From Enterobacteriaceae bacterium UBA7338 (GTDB lineage Bacteria > Pseudomonadota > Gammaproteobacteria > Enterobacterales > Enterobacteriaceae): DNA of 64,000 nucleotides. The translations under genes were made by a program, and so were the position numbers. Location of the stretch: positions 1 through 64,000 of the forward strand of contig DKPJ01000005.1 of assembly GCA_002480085.1 (NCBI GenBank). Reading direction: 5' to 3'. Below the pieces are notes generated by a model. The model searched no databases. It was not told where the DNA came from and saw nothing but the letters and a program-made list of their open reading frames with translations. Below, piece after piece: positions 1 through 8,543 of this stretch (the stretch's first letter is position 1; each line of letters starts with the position of its first letter).

Positions 1-4
1 CCGT

Positions 5-32
5 ATAATACGTTTTCCTCATTCAGAGTCAA
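5..32 (-). promoter_or_regulatory. rRNA operon promoter P2
   Basis: Read on the minus strand there is a -35 TTGACT (27-32) and a -10 TATTAT (5-10) separated by 16 bp, preceded by the leader sequence typical of enterobacterial rrn operons. The rRNA genes themselves lie to the left, outside the window. In E. coli an rRNA operon (rrnG) lies just beyond clpB in the same orientation, which agrees with this. Confidence 0.85.
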
Positions 33-116
33 GCGTTTATTTTTCGCTTTTCTCTGTCAGAACTTCCGGAGAAGCCCTTCTGACCCGGCGGCTTGTTTGC
101 CGTTGTTCCGTGTCAG

Positions 117-175
117 TGGTGGCGCATTATAGGGAGTTATTCGGAGCTGACAAGTATAAAATTAAAAAAAGTTAT
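117..175 (-). promoter_or_regulatory. rRNA operon promoter P1 with UP element and GC discriminator
   Basis: On the minus strand the -35 is TTGTCA (148-153) and the -10 is TATAAT (126-131), with a 16 bp spacer as in E. coli rrn P1. A GC-rich discriminator (GCGCCACC) follows the -10, the hallmark of stringent control by ppGpp/DksA. An A/T-run UP element fills 154-175. Transcription would start near 117 and run leftward out of the window. Fis sites are expected further upstream (about 180-230), but none was called. Confidence 0.88.
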
Positions 176-235
176 CGATAGGCTAAATTTTAGGCAAAAC
201 GGTGATTCAAAGCATATTTCCGCCTGGTTTTTAAA

Positions 236-264
236 CAAAAACGGGCCTTGAAAGGCCCGTTTTA
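236..264 (-). terminator. Terminator downstream of clpB
   Basis: An inverted repeat ACGGGCCT / AGGCCCGT (241-248 and 253-260) with a four-base loop is flanked by A and T runs, so it can act as a Rho-independent terminator for clpB and insulate the rRNA promoter beyond it. Confidence 0.75.
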
Positions 265-287
265 CGCTTTTCACTACTTAATGCACC

Positions 288-2861
288 CTACTGCACGGCG
301 GCTATACGGTCGTCTTTCACCACCAGCTGTACCGTTTTGCCTGGAATCAGCTCTCCGGAGAGGATCTGCTGCGCCAGCGGGTTCTCGATCTGCTGTTGAA
401 TAGCACGTTTCAATGGACGCGCCCCGTACACCGGATCGTAACCGTTCGCGCTCAGCAGCTTCAGCGCATCGTCAGACATCTGCACTTCATAGCCGCGCTC
501 TTCCAGACGCTTATAGAGACGCTGCAGCTGGATCTGCGCAATCGAGGCGATATGTTTCTCACCCAGCGGATGGAATACCACGACCTCATCGATACGGTTG
601 ATGAACTCCGGACGGAAGCTGTGGCTCACAACGCCCATGACCATCTCTTTCATATGGCTATAGTCCAGCTCACCGAACCGCTCCTGAATCAGATCGGAAC
701 CCAGGTTCGAGGTCATAATCACCACGGTATTGCGGAAGTCCACCGTCCGCCCCTGCCCGTCCGTCAGGCGTCCGTCATCCAGCACCTGTAAAAGAATGTT
801 GAATACGTCCGGATGCGCCTTCTCTACCTCATCCAGCAGGATCACAGAGTAGGGACGACGACGAACCGCCTCGGTCAGATAACCGCCCTCTTCGTAGCCC
901 ACATATCCCGGAGGTGCACCCACCAGCCGCGACACCGAGTGTTTCTCCATAAACTCGGACATATCGATACGCACCATCGCATCGTCGCTGTCGAACATAA
1001 AGTTAGCCAGCGTTTTGCATAGCTCGGTTTTCCCTACCCCGGTTGGCCCAAGGAACAGGAAGGAGCCAATCGGACGGTTTGGATCGGAGAGACCCGCCCG
1101 GCTACGGCGAATGGCGTTCGATACCGCCTCGACGGCCTCGTCCTGGCCAATCACGCGGCTATGCAGCTGCTGCTCCATACGCAGCAGCTTCTCGCGTTCG
1201 CCCTCCATCATGCGGGCCACCGGAATACCGGTCCAGCGCGCCAGCACCTCGGCAATCTCAGTATCGGTCACCTTATTGCGCAGCAGACGCATGGTTTTGC
1301 CTTCCGACTGCGTGGCCTGCTCAAGCTGCTTCTCAAGCTCAGGGATTTTCCCATACTGCAATTCGGACATCCGGGCCAGATCGCCGACGCGGCGGGCCTG
1401 CTCGATAGCAATTTTCGCCTGCTCCAGTTCAGCCTTAATGGTCTGGGTTCCAGAGAGCGAGGCTTTCTCAGCCTTCCACTCCTCTTCCAGCACGGAGTAC
1501 TGGCGCTCTTTATCGGCCAGCTCGCCGTTGAGCATCTCCAGCCGCTTGATGCTGGCGTCATCAGACTCTTTCATCAGCGCCTGCTGCTCCAGCTTGAGCT
1601 GGATAATGCGGCGGTCCAGACGATCCAGCTCTTCCGGCTTGGAGTCGATCTGCATTCGGATGCTGGATGCCGCCTCATCGATCAGGTCGATGGCTTTATC
1701 CGGCAGCTGGCGATCGGCGATGTAGCGGTGAGAGAGCGTCGAGGCCGCCACGATGGCCGGGTCGGTGATCTGCACATGGTGGTGCAGCTCATAGCGCTCT
1801 TTCAGCCCGCGCAGGATAGCGATGGTATCTTCAACCGACGGCTCGGCAACGAACACTTTCTGGAAGCGTCGCTCCAGGGCCGCATCTTTCTCAATATACT
1901 GACGGTACTCATCCAGCGTGGTGGCACCAACGCAGTGCAGCTCACCGCGGGCAAGAGCCGGTTTCAACATGTTCCCGGCATCCATGGCGCCATCGGCTTT
2001 ACCTGCGCCCACCATGGTGTGCAGCTCGTCGATAAACAGGATGACGTTACCTTCCTGCTTCGACAGATCGCTAAGCACGCCTTTTAAGCGCTCTTCGAAC
2101 TCACCGCGATATTTCGCCCCGGCTACCAGCGCGCCCATATCCAGCGCCAGCACCCGGCGGCCCTTCAGCCCTTCCGGTACTTCGCCGTTAACGATACGCT
2201 GCGCCAGCCCTTCAACAATGGCGGTTTTACCCACGCCCGGCTCGCCGATCAGCACTGGGTTATTTTTGGTACGGCGTTGCAGCACCTGAATAGTACGGCG
2301 GATCTCTTCGTCACGACCGATCACCGGATCCAGCTTGCCCTGCTCGGCGCGCTCGGTGAGGTCAACGGTAAATTTCTTCAAGGCCTGACGCTGGTCTTCG
2401 GCCCCCTGATCGTTCACGCCTTCCCCTCCGCGCATCTGTTCAATTGCCTGGGTCACATTATTGGTATTCGCCCCCGCTGCTTTCAGCAGATCGGCCAGCG
2501 TGCCGCGCGACTCCAGCGCCGCCAGAACAAACAGCTCTGACGAAATAAAGTTATCGTTACGTTTCTGCGCCAGCTTGTCGCAAAGGTTAAGCACGCGCAC
2601 CAGATCCTGGGACGGCTGTACGTCGCCGCCGGTACCCTCTACCTGCGGCAGACGACTTAGCGCCTGATCAATGGCGGTGCGGAGCTGCCCTGCGTTGACA
2701 CCGGCAGAGGTGAGTAACGGACGTACCGATCCCCCCTCCTGTGTCAGCAAGGCGCTCATAAGATGAAGTGGTTCGATGAATTGATGGTCTTGCCCCAGCG
2801 CGAGCGACTGAGCGTCGGCAAGAGCCAGCTGGAATTTATTAGTAAGACGATCCAGACGCAT
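288..2861 (-). CDS. clpB: ClpB disaggregase (Hsp100 AAA+ chaperone)
   Basis: Hexameric cytoplasmic ATPase that pulls polypeptides out of aggregates together with DnaK/DnaJ/GrpE. The 857 residues match the E. coli length. In order: Clp N-domain (about 1-145), first AAA+ domain with Walker A GEPGVGKT and Walker B VILFIDE, the inserted coiled-coil M-domain (about 410-530), and a second AAA+ domain with GPTGVGKT and VILLDE. The start at 2861 is chosen because GGGAGGAG lies just upstream and the protein then begins MRLDRLTNKF; a longer in-frame ATG at 2885 has no such support. The internal GTG at codon 149 (2415-2417), which makes the short ClpB form in E. coli, is conserved. A sigma-32 promoter lies upstream. 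Confidence 0.97.
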   Translation of the reverse strand: MRLDRLTNKFQLALADAQSLALGQDHQFIEPLHLMSALLTQEGGSVRPLLTSAGVNAGQLRTAIDQALSRLPQVEGTGGDVQPSQDLVRVLNLCDKLAQKRNDNFISSELFVLAALESRGTLADLLKAAGANTNNVTQAIEQMRGGEGVNDQGAEDQRQALKKFTVDLTERAEQGKLDPVIGRDEEIRRTIQVLQRRTKNNPVLIGEPGVGKTAIVEGLAQRIVNGEVPEGLKGRRVLALDMGALVAGAKYRGEFEERLKGVLSDLSKQEGNVILFIDELHTMVGAGKADGAMDAGNMLKPALARGELHCVGATTLDEYRQYIEKDAALERRFQKVFVAEPSVEDTIAILRGLKERYELHHHVQITDPAIVAASTLSHRYIADRQLPDKAIDLIDEAASSIRMQIDSKPEELDRLDRRIIQLKLEQQALMKESDDASIKRLEMLNGELADKERQYSVLEEEWKAEKASLSGTQTIKAELEQAKIAIEQARRVGDLARMSELQYGKIPELEKQLEQATQSEGKTMRLLRNKVTDTEIAEVLARWTGIPVARMMEGEREKLLRMEQQLHSRVIGQDEAVEAVSNAIRRSRAGLSDPNRPIGSFLFLGPTGVGKTELCKTLANFMFDSDDAMVRIDMSEFMEKHSVSRLVGAPPGYVGYEEGGYLTEAVRRRPYSVILLDEVEKAHPDVFNILLQVLDDGRLTDGQGRTVDFRNTVVIMTSNLGSDLIQERFGELDYSHMKEMVMGVVSHSFRPEFINRIDEVVVFHPLGEKHIASIAQIQLQRLYKRLEERGYEVQMSDDALKLLSANGYDPVYGARPLKRAIQQQIENPLAQQILSGELIPGKTVQLVVKDDRIAAVQ

Positions 2862-2901
2862 AACTCCTCCCATAATACAGGTCAAATTTGCTACTGGAGA
2901 T

Positions 2902-2930
2902 TAAATGAGGTCATCCCTCAATTATTCAAG
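2902..2930 (-). promoter_or_regulatory. Sigma-32 (heat-shock) promoter of clpB
   Basis: On the minus strand CTTGAA (2925-2930) is followed after 14 bp by CCTCATTTA (2902-2910), close to the sigma-32 consensus CTTGAA-N13-15-CCCCATNTA and to the known E. coli clpB promoter. It lies about 40 bp upstream of the clpB start. Confidence 0.85.
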
Positions 2931-2992
2931 GTTAATGATCTAAATTATGTACAAAGAATGTTACACGTACTGGATCGTCTTGATTCTTTAGG

Positions 2993-3724
2993 TTATATCA
3001 GCCAAATGAAACTTGCCAGGCGCCCGGTGGTTTTGTCGCGGCGATAAGAGAAAAATTCATCCTGTTCGCTGAAGGTGCACCGGTCGCCACCGTAGACGGC
3101 GTCTACGCCGACGCGTGCCAGCCGCTGACGGGCGAGCTGATAGATATCGGCAAAATATTTTTCGCCCGCCGCACGAAATGCCGCTGAAGCGTTCGAATCT
3201 TCAGCAGTAAAAGCGTCGCGGACTTCCGGGCCGACTTCAAAGGCGTCAGGACCTATGGCGGGTCCCAGCCAGGCGATGATGTTTTCCGGCTTATCCGCAA
3301 AGCAGGCCACCGTCTCTTCCAGCACGCCCGCGCACAGGCCACGCCAGCCCGCGTGCGCGGCGGCGACTTCGGTTCCCGCGCGGTTACAGAACAGCACCGG
3401 CAGGCAGTCGGCGGTCATCACGGCGCATACCGTGCCGGGAGTATTGCTGTAAGAGGCATCCGCCCGCTTAGAGGCGTAAGGCTCGCCGGAGAGCGTCAGC
3501 ACCGTTTTGCCGTGCACCTGCTCCAGCCAGACGGGCTTTGAGGGCAAACCGCCGGCGGCAAACAGCCGACGACGGTTCTCCTCGACATGCTCAGGGTTGT
3601 CACCGCAGTGTGCGCCCAGGTTCAGGGAGTCCCAGGGGGCGAGGCTCGCGCCGCCGTTGCGGGTAGAACTACAGGCCGCGACGCCCTCAGGCAGCGGCCA
3701 CTGCGGAACAATCAGCGATGTCAT
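2993..3724 (-). CDS. pgeF: PgeF (YfiH), peptidoglycan editing factor / multicopper-oxidase-like fold
   Basis: A 243-residue cytoplasmic protein of the YfiH/DUF152 (laccase-domain) family. In E. coli it keeps L-Ala-L-Ser errors out of peptidoglycan precursors, and members also show purine nucleoside phosphorylase activity. The metal/catalytic residues are visible as His in LEQVHGK, Cys in MTADCLPV and His in AAHAGWRG. It overlaps the end of rluD by 4 bp (ATGA), so the two are translationally coupled, with clpB downstream behind its own heat-shock promoter. Length and start equal the E. coli protein. Confidence 0.95.
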   Translation of the reverse strand: MTSLIVPQWPLPEGVAACSSTRNGGASLAPWDSLNLGAHCGDNPEHVEENRRRLFAAGGLPSKPVWLEQVHGKTVLTLSGEPYASKRADASYSNTPGTVCAVMTADCLPVLFCNRAGTEVAAAHAGWRGLCAGVLEETVACFADKPENIIAWLGPAIGPDAFEVGPEVRDAFTAEDSNASAAFRAAGEKYFADIYQLARQRLARVGVDAVYGGDRCTFSEQDEFFSYRRDKTTGRLASFIWLI

Positions 3725-4701
3725 AACCAGTCCACATCCTCTTTATGGGTTTCGAAATCGGCGCGCATGGCGTCGATTAAATCGATCATATCCTGGGGGA
3801 TTGGCGCATGCCACTCCATCTCGATACCGGTAATCGGGTGATAGAGACGCAGCATGGTCGCGTGCAGCGCCTGGCGATCGAACTGGCGCAGTGCGGTGAT
3901 AAATTCGTCAGAGGCCCCTTTTGGCGGACGCGGACGGCCACCGTAGAGCTGATCGCCCACCAGCGGATGGGTAATGTGCGCCATGTGAACACGGATCTGG
4001 TGCGTACGGCCTGTTTCGAGGCGCAGGCGCAGACGCGTGTGCACACGGAAGTGCTCCATGATGCGGTAGTGGGTCACCGCAGGCTTGCCCATCGGATGCA
4101 CCGACATGTGGGTACGCTTGGTCGGGTGGCGGCTGATTGGCTCCTCCACCGTACCGCCCGCCGTCATATGGCCAATGGCAACGGCTTCATACTCACGGGT
4201 GATCTCACGCAGCTGCAGGGACTCTACCAGCCGGGTCTGGGCCGGAACGGTTTTGGCAACCACCATCAGGCCGGTCGTGTCTTTATCCAGACGGTGGACG
4301 ATGCCCGCGCGCGGCACGTCAACGATCGGCGGATAGTAGTGCAGCAGCGCATTCAGCACGGTGCCGTCAGGGTTGCCTGCGCCCGGGTGAACGACAAAGT
4401 CGCGCGGCTTGTTGATAACGAGGATATCGTCATCTTCATAGACGATGTTGAGCGGGATATCCTGCGGCTCAAAGCGTGCCTCTTCTTCGATCTCCGCATT
4501 GATGGCGACGCGCTCGCCCCCCAACACTTTCTCTTTGGGTTTGTCGCAAATCTGGCCGTTGACCTGCACGCGCTGGTCAAGGATCCACTCTTTTATGCGC
4601 GAACGTGAATAATCCGGGAACATTTCGGCCAATGCCTGATCTAAGCGTTGACCGAGTTGGTTTTCGGACACCGTTGCGGTGAGTTGTACTAGTTGTGCCA
4701 T
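3721..4701 (-). CDS. rluD: RluD, 23S rRNA pseudouridine synthase (1911/1915/1917)
   Basis: Makes the three pseudouridines of helix 69 of 23S rRNA, needed for normal subunit association and termination. The 326-residue protein has an N-terminal S4 RNA-binding domain (about 18-80) and an RluA-type catalytic domain with the signature HRLDKDTTG, whose Asp is the catalytic residue. It is the first gene of rluD-pgeF and is transcribed divergently from bamD. Confidence 0.97.
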   Translation of the reverse strand: MAQLVQLTATVSENQLGQRLDQALAEMFPDYSRSRIKEWILDQRVQVNGQICDKPKEKVLGGERVAINAEIEEEARFEPQDIPLNIVYEDDDILVINKPRDFVVHPGAGNPDGTVLNALLHYYPPIVDVPRAGIVHRLDKDTTGLMVVAKTVPAQTRLVESLQLREITREYEAVAIGHMTAGGTVEEPISRHPTKRTHMSVHPMGKPAVTHYRIMEHFRVHTRLRLRLETGRTHQIRVHMAHITHPLVGDQLYGGRPRPPKGASDEFITALRQFDRQALHATMLRLYHPITGIEMEWHAPIPQDMIDLIDAMRADFETHKEDVDWL

Positions 4702-4834
4702 AGACAGCTTCTTCGTTAACCTTGGGTTTTTACGGCTTCGCCGTTTAATATAGTGTGCTATTGTAGCTGGTCTTAATCGGGAGCAGGAACAGAGAATCCT
4801 CCCGCATAAACATTTTGAGGAAAGTCAAAACGTC

Positions 4835-5572
4835 ATGACGCGCATGAAATATCTGGTGGCAGCCGCCACGTTGAGCCTGGCTTTGGTGGGTTGCTCCGGT
4901 TCAAAGGAAGAGGTGCCTGATAATCCGCCTAATGAGATCTACGCGACTGCCCAGCAAAAGTTGCAGGACGGTAACTGGAAACAGGCCATAACGCAACTGG
5001 AAGCGCTGGATAACCGTTATCCGTTTGGACCCTACTCCCAGCAGGTTCAGCTGGATCTGATCTACGCCTACTATAAAAATGCCGATCTGCCGCTGGCTCA
5101 GGCCGCGATCGATCGCTTTATGCGTCTGAACCCGACTCATCCGAACATCGATTACGTAATGTATATGCGCGGCCTGACCGACATGGCGCTGGACGACAGT
5201 GCATTACAGGGCTTCTTCGGCGTCGATCGTAGCGACCGCGACCCCCAGCACGCCCGCGATGCGTTTAACGACTTCTCGAAGCTGGTGCGCGGCTATCCGA
5301 ACAGCCAGTACGTCACCGATGCCACCAAGCGTCTTATCTTCCTGAAGGATCGCCTGGCGAAGTATGAGTACTCCGTGGCGGAGTACTACACCCAACGCGG
5401 GGCGTGGGTTGCGGTAGTGAACCGTGTTGAAGGCATGCTGCGCGACTACCCGGACACCCAGGCGACGCGTAACGCCCTGCCGCTGATGGAAAACGCCTAC
5501 CGCCAGATGCAGATGACCACGCAGGCGGAAAAAGTTGCGAAGATTATCGAGGCCAACAGCAGCAATACCTGA
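4835..5572 (+). CDS. bamD: BamD, essential lipoprotein of the BAM complex
   Basis: Outer-membrane lipoprotein that acts with BamA in beta-barrel insertion. The 245-residue precursor has a signal peptide ending in the lipobox LVGC with Cys20 as the lipidation site. The mature part consists of TPR repeats (for example NWKQAITQLEALDNRYPFGPY and later AQAAIDRFMRLNPTHP). Divergent from rluD and followed by a strong terminator, so probably monocistronic. Confidence 0.97.
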   Translation: MTRMKYLVAAATLSLALVGCSGSKEEVPDNPPNEIYATAQQKLQDGNWKQAITQLEALDNRYPFGPYSQQVQLDLIYAYYKNADLPLAQAAIDRFMRLNPTHPNIDYVMYMRGLTDMALDDSALQGFFGVDRSDRDPQHARDAFNDFSKLVRGYPNSQYVTDATKRLIFLKDRLAKYEYSVAEYYTQRGAWVAVVNRVEGMLRDYPDTQATRNALPLMENAYRQMQMTTQAEKVAKIIEANSSNT

Positions 5573-5587
5573 TCGCCTGAAAAACCA

Positions 5588-5617
5588 AACGGCAGCTCTC
5601 GGGCTGCCGTTTTTTTA
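5588..5617 (+). terminator. Terminator of bamD
   Basis: Perfect 8-bp stem ACGGCAGC / GCTGCCGT (5590-5597, 5604-5611) followed by a run of seven T, starting 15 bases after the bamD stop. Confidence 0.9.
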
Positions 5618-5758
5618 TGCGGTTTCGACTGCCCCTAAAGAAGTAGTGCCGCTACACAACTTATCAACTATGACTCCCCTTCCCCTATCCTTCAAGGGAA
5701 ACCTCACCTCTTCCTGTCCTGCCTCACAAAAAGTCCTCCTTGACAAAAAGTGACAAAA

Positions 5759-5803
5759 ATACGTGATTTTAATCACACTTTTTGACCTTAGGTTCGTTAT
5801 GCT
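5759..5803 (+). promoter_or_regulatory. raiA promoter with CRP site
   Basis: A near-palindromic CRP site (CGTGA-TTTTAA-TCACA, core 5762-5777) is centred at about 5769.5. A plausible -10 TATGCT at 5798-5803 would put the start near 5810, placing the CRP centre close to -41.5, the class II activation position. This fits reports that raiA is cAMP-CRP dependent in E. coli; the -10 assignment is my inference. Confidence 0.65.
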
Positions 5804-5840
5804 GAGGATACCTGGACGGAAAAGACAAGAGGTAACATCT

Positions 5841-6176
5841 ATGACAATGAACATTACCAGTAAACAAATGGAAATTACTCCGGCTATCCGCCAACATGTC
5901 GCAGACCGTCTCGCCAAGCTAGAAAAGTGGCAAACCCATCTGATTAACCCCCATATCATCCTCTCGAAGGAGCCACAGGGTTTCGTTGCCGACGCAACCA
6001 TTAATACCCCTAACGGACAGCTGGTTGCCAGCGGCCGACACGATGATATGTACACCGCTATTAACGACTTGATTAACAAGCTGGAACGGCAGCTCAATAA
6101 AGTGCAGCACAAAGGCGAAGCCCGTCGTGCCACCACCTCGGTGAAAGACGCCAGCTTCGTGGAAGAAGAAGAGTAG
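5841..6176 (+). CDS. raiA: RaiA (YfiA/pY), ribosome-associated inhibitor
   Basis: Small HPF-family protein that binds in the A/P-site cleft of the 70S ribosome in cold or stationary phase, blocking translation and opposing 100S dimers. The ORF can be extended upstream to 5763, but the start at 5841 has AAGAGGT in front and gives the E. coli N-terminus MTMNITSKQM. The 111-residue product has the beta-alpha-beta2-alpha fold and the acidic C-terminal tail (ends EEEE) that marks the short RaiA type. The tail is slightly shorter than in E. coli. Confidence 0.96.
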   Translation: MTMNITSKQMEITPAIRQHVADRLAKLEKWQTHLINPHIILSKEPQGFVADATINTPNGQLVASGRHDDMYTAINDLINKLERQLNKVQHKGEARRATTSVKDASFVEEEE

Positions 6177-6199
6177 TCCTTTACATTGAGTGTCTCATC

Positions 6200-6226
6200 C
6201 ACGCGCCTTCGGGCGCGTTTTTTATT
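6200..6226 (+). terminator. Terminator of raiA
   Basis: Stem ACGCGCC / GGCGCGT (6201-6207, 6212-6218) closed by a TTCG tetraloop and followed by a T-rich tract. Confidence 0.9.
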
Positions 6227-6254
6227 GACAGGGTGAAAACAGTACGGTTACTTT
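6225..6254 (+). promoter_or_regulatory. pheL-pheA promoter
   Basis: A perfect -35 TTGACA (6225-6230) aligns with the E. coli pheA promoter, and the 18-bp spacer is almost identical. The -10 position here reads TACTTT (6249-6254) instead of TATAAT, so the promoter should be weaker unless another -10 is used. Confidence 0.6.
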
Positions 6255-6281
6255 ACCTGCAGACACGCACAGGAATTACCC

Positions 6282-6329
6282 ATGAAACAGACGCCGTTTT
6301 TCTTCGCACGCTTTTTTACCTTCCCCTGA
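6282..6329 (+). CDS. pheL: PheL, phenylalanine attenuator leader peptide
   Basis: A 15-codon ORF (MKQTPFFFARFFTFP) preceded by an AGGAAT ribosome site. Six of its 15 residues are Phe, so ribosome stalling at low Phe-tRNA controls the hairpin at 6376-6404. E. coli PheL has seven Phe; one is replaced here by Arg. Confidence 0.93.
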   Translation: MKQTPFFFARFFTFP

Positions 6330-6375
6330 ACGGGAGGCGTTTCGTCGTATAAGAGCGTGTGCGAAGACGAACAGC

Positions 6376-6404
6376 AAGGCCTCCCAAACCGGGAGGCCTT
6401 TTTT
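6376..6404 (+). terminator. pheA attenuator terminator
   Basis: Perfect 10-bp stem AAGGCCTCCC / GGGAGGCCTT (6376-6385, 6391-6400) followed by T residues, lying between pheL and pheA. The GGGAGGC just after pheL (about 6330) can compete for the left arm and so form the antiterminator. Confidence 0.9.
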
Positions 6405-6445
6405 ATGGCTGACAGACCGATAACGATAATGACTAAGGCAACACT

Positions 6446-7606
6446 ATGACACCGGAAAACCCGCTGCTGGATCTGCGTAAAAAGATAAGCGCCCTGGATG
6501 AGCAACTGCTGGCGCTGCTGGCCGAGCGCCGCCAGCTTGCCGTTGAGGTGGGCAGAGCCAAGCTGACCTCCCACCGTCCGGTACGCGATATCGACCGCGA
6601 ACGCGATCTGCTTGAGCACCTCATCCAGCTGGGCAAAACGCACCATCTTGATGCGCACTACATTACCCGCCTGTTCCAGCTGATTATTGAAGACTCCGTT
6701 CTGACCCAGCAGGCGCTGCTCCAGCAGCATCTCAATAAAACCAATCCGCACTCGGCGCGTATCGCTTTTCTCGGCCCAAAAGGCTCTTACTCGCATCTGG
6801 CCGCGCGCCAGTATGCGGCGCGCCACTTCGAACAGTTTATTGAGAGCGGCTGCGCCAGGTTCCACGATATCTTTCAGCAGGTAGAGACCGGCCAGGCGGA
6901 CTATGCCGTCGTGCCGCTGGAGAACACCAGCTCCGGGGCGATTAACGACGTCTACGATCTGCTTCAGCACACCAGCCTGTCGATCGTCGGCGAGATGACC
7001 GTGCCGATCGATCACTGCGTGCTGGTATCAGGTACCACCGATCTGAGCAAAATCGAAACGGTCTACAGCCATCCGCAGCCCTTCCAGCAGTGCAGCCAGT
7101 TCCTGAATCGCTATCCGCAGTGGAAAATTGAGTATACCGAGAGCACCTCGGCGGCAATGGAGAAAGTGGCTCAGGCGAACTCCCCCCATGTGGCGGCGCT
7201 GGGTAGCGAAGCAGGCGGCGCGCTGTACGGCCTGCAGGTGCTGGAGCGTAACCTGGCGAACCAGACGCAAAACATCACCCGCTTTATCGTGCTGGCACGC
7301 AAACCGATTAACGTCTCCGATCAGGTTCCGGCTAAAACGACGCTGCTGATCGCCACGGGCCAGCAGGCCGGTGCGCTGGTTGAGGCACTGCTGGTGCTGC
7401 GTAACCACGGCCTGATCATGACCAAGCTGGAGTCACGCCCAATCTACGGCAACCCGTGGGAGGAGATGTTCTATCTGGATATCCAGGCCAACCTGGAGTC
7501 TGCATCCATGCAGAAAGCCCTGCGCGAGCTAGGGGAGATCGCCCGCTCGCTGAAGGTGCTGGGCTGCTATCCTGGCGAGAACGTGGTGCCGGTCGATCCG
7601 GCTTAA
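6446..7606 (+). CDS. pheA: PheA, chorismate mutase / prephenate dehydratase
   Basis: Bifunctional cytoplasmic enzyme that turns chorismate into prephenate and then phenylpyruvate, committing flux to phenylalanine. The 386-residue protein has an AroQ chorismate mutase domain (about 1-95), a prephenate dehydratase domain (about 104-285, including the TRF motif) and a C-terminal ACT domain with the Phe-binding motifs GALV and ESRP for feedback inhibition. Controlled by the pheL attenuator. Its stop codon overlaps the stop of the convergent downstream gene by 4 bp. Confidence 0.98.
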   Translation: MTPENPLLDLRKKISALDEQLLALLAERRQLAVEVGRAKLTSHRPVRDIDRERDLLEHLIQLGKTHHLDAHYITRLFQLIIEDSVLTQQALLQQHLNKTNPHSARIAFLGPKGSYSHLAARQYAARHFEQFIESGCARFHDIFQQVETGQADYAVVPLENTSSGAINDVYDLLQHTSLSIVGEMTVPIDHCVLVSGTTDLSKIETVYSHPQPFQQCSQFLNRYPQWKIEYTESTSAAMEKVAQANSPHVAALGSEAGGALYGLQVLERNLANQTQNITRFIVLARKPINVSDQVPAKTTLLIATGQQAGALVEALLVLRNHGLIMTKLESRPIYGNPWEEMFYLDIQANLESASMQKALRELGEIARSLKVLGCYPGENVVPVDPA

Positions 7607-8475
7607 CGCTCAATAAAGGGAGATTTCTTCACCCCTGCCACGCTGACCGGCAGGGTGAAGATCGCTCCCGAAAGTGGAAACTTCGCCAGCTCATCCGGCT
7701 TCATATTCTCCGTGGCGGTGGTGATAAACAGCGTCTTCATATCCTCGCCGCCGAAGCAGACCATGGTCGGGCAGCGCACCGGCAGGCGGTACTCTTCAAG
7801 CTGCTCGCCCTCGGGGGAGAAGCGTGCGATGCGCCAGCCGTCGTACAGCGCGCTCCAGTAGCAGCCCTCCACGTCTGTTGCCGCGCCGTCAGGATTCCCC
7901 TCTCCTTTCTTAAAGGTGCGAAACACCTCGCGCTTGCCAGGCTCACCCTGGCCATCCAGCGGCGTACGGTAGATCACCTCCTGTGGCGTATCAGAGGTGT
8001 ACATCCACTTCCCGTCCGGGCTAAACGCCAGACCGTTGGCCCCCAGAATATCGCACTGGATAACCTTCGGGGTCAGATCGTTATCGACCCGCACCAGCAG
8101 CGCGCCGTTGTAATCCTGCGGCGCCCAGAATGTGCCCGCGTAAAAACGCCCTGCAGGGTCGGTCCCGCCGTCGTTAAAGCGTGCCAGCTCCGGGTTAGAG
8201 GGGTTATCACACACCTTATGGGTCAGCAGGCCGCGCTTGTCCGCCAGCCAGATGGCACTACGCATCGCAACGATAAAGCCGCCCTTCTCACGCAGGGCAA
8301 AGCAACCCACCTCTTCAGGGAATCGCAGTACGGTATGTTCGGCGGAGTCCAGATGATAGCGATGGATCTCGCCCTCCAAAATATCGGCCCAGTAGAGCGC
8401 CTGTTCCGATTCGCTCCAGACAGGACATTCCGGCAGATGGCCGGTGTAATCAAACAGCAGTTGCGGCTCAGCCAT
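7603..8475 (-). CDS. SMP-30/gluconolactonase/LRE-family protein
   Basis: A 290-residue six-bladed beta-propeller of the SMP-30/gluconolaconase family, which hydrolyses sugar lactones using one divalent metal. The expected ligands are visible: Glu in HLPECPVW, Asn in LGANGLAF and Asp in GNPDGAATD. The substrate cannot be read from sequence. The start at 8475 (MAEPQLL) has GGGAG upstream; the in-frame ATG at 8511 would start inside the tyrA terminator. In E. coli K-12 pheA and tyrA are direct neighbours, so this gene is an insertion relative to that order. The tyrA terminator ends only 18 bp before the start codon, so expression probably depends on readthrough. Confidence 0.85.
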   Translation of the reverse strand: MAEPQLLFDYTGHLPECPVWSESEQALYWADILEGEIHRYHLDSAEHTVLRFPEEVGCFALREKGGFIVAMRSAIWLADKRGLLTHKVCDNPSNPELARFNDGGTDPAGRFYAGTFWAPQDYNGALLVRVDNDLTPKVIQCDILGANGLAFSPDGKWMYTSDTPQEVIYRTPLDGQGEPGKREVFRTFKKGEGNPDGAATDVEGCYWSALYDGWRIARFSPEGEQLEEYRLPVRCPTMVCFGGEDMKTLFITTATENMKPDELAKFPLSGAIFTLPVSVAGVKKSPFIER

Positions 8476-8492
8476 AGAGACTCCCATACAGT

Positions 8493-8521
8493 AAAAAAGC
8501 CAGTGGTTCACCCACTGGCCT
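8493..8521 (-). terminator. Terminator of aroF-tyrA
   Basis: On the minus strand an 8-bp stem GCCAGTGG / CCACTGGC (8512-8519, 8499-8506) is followed by six T (8493-8498), 23 bases after the tyrA stop. Confidence 0.88.
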
Positions 8522-8543
8522 TAAAGTATATACAGCTTTTTAG

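Noticed and set aside
1161..2087. 308-codon open frame antisense to clpB
   Set aside because: It is a shadow of a highly conserved gene with biased codons; no motif or plausible start.
6248..7015. 255-codon minus-strand open frame covering pheL and the start of pheA
   Set aside because: It would cross the attenuator and lies opposite two clear genes; no supporting signal.
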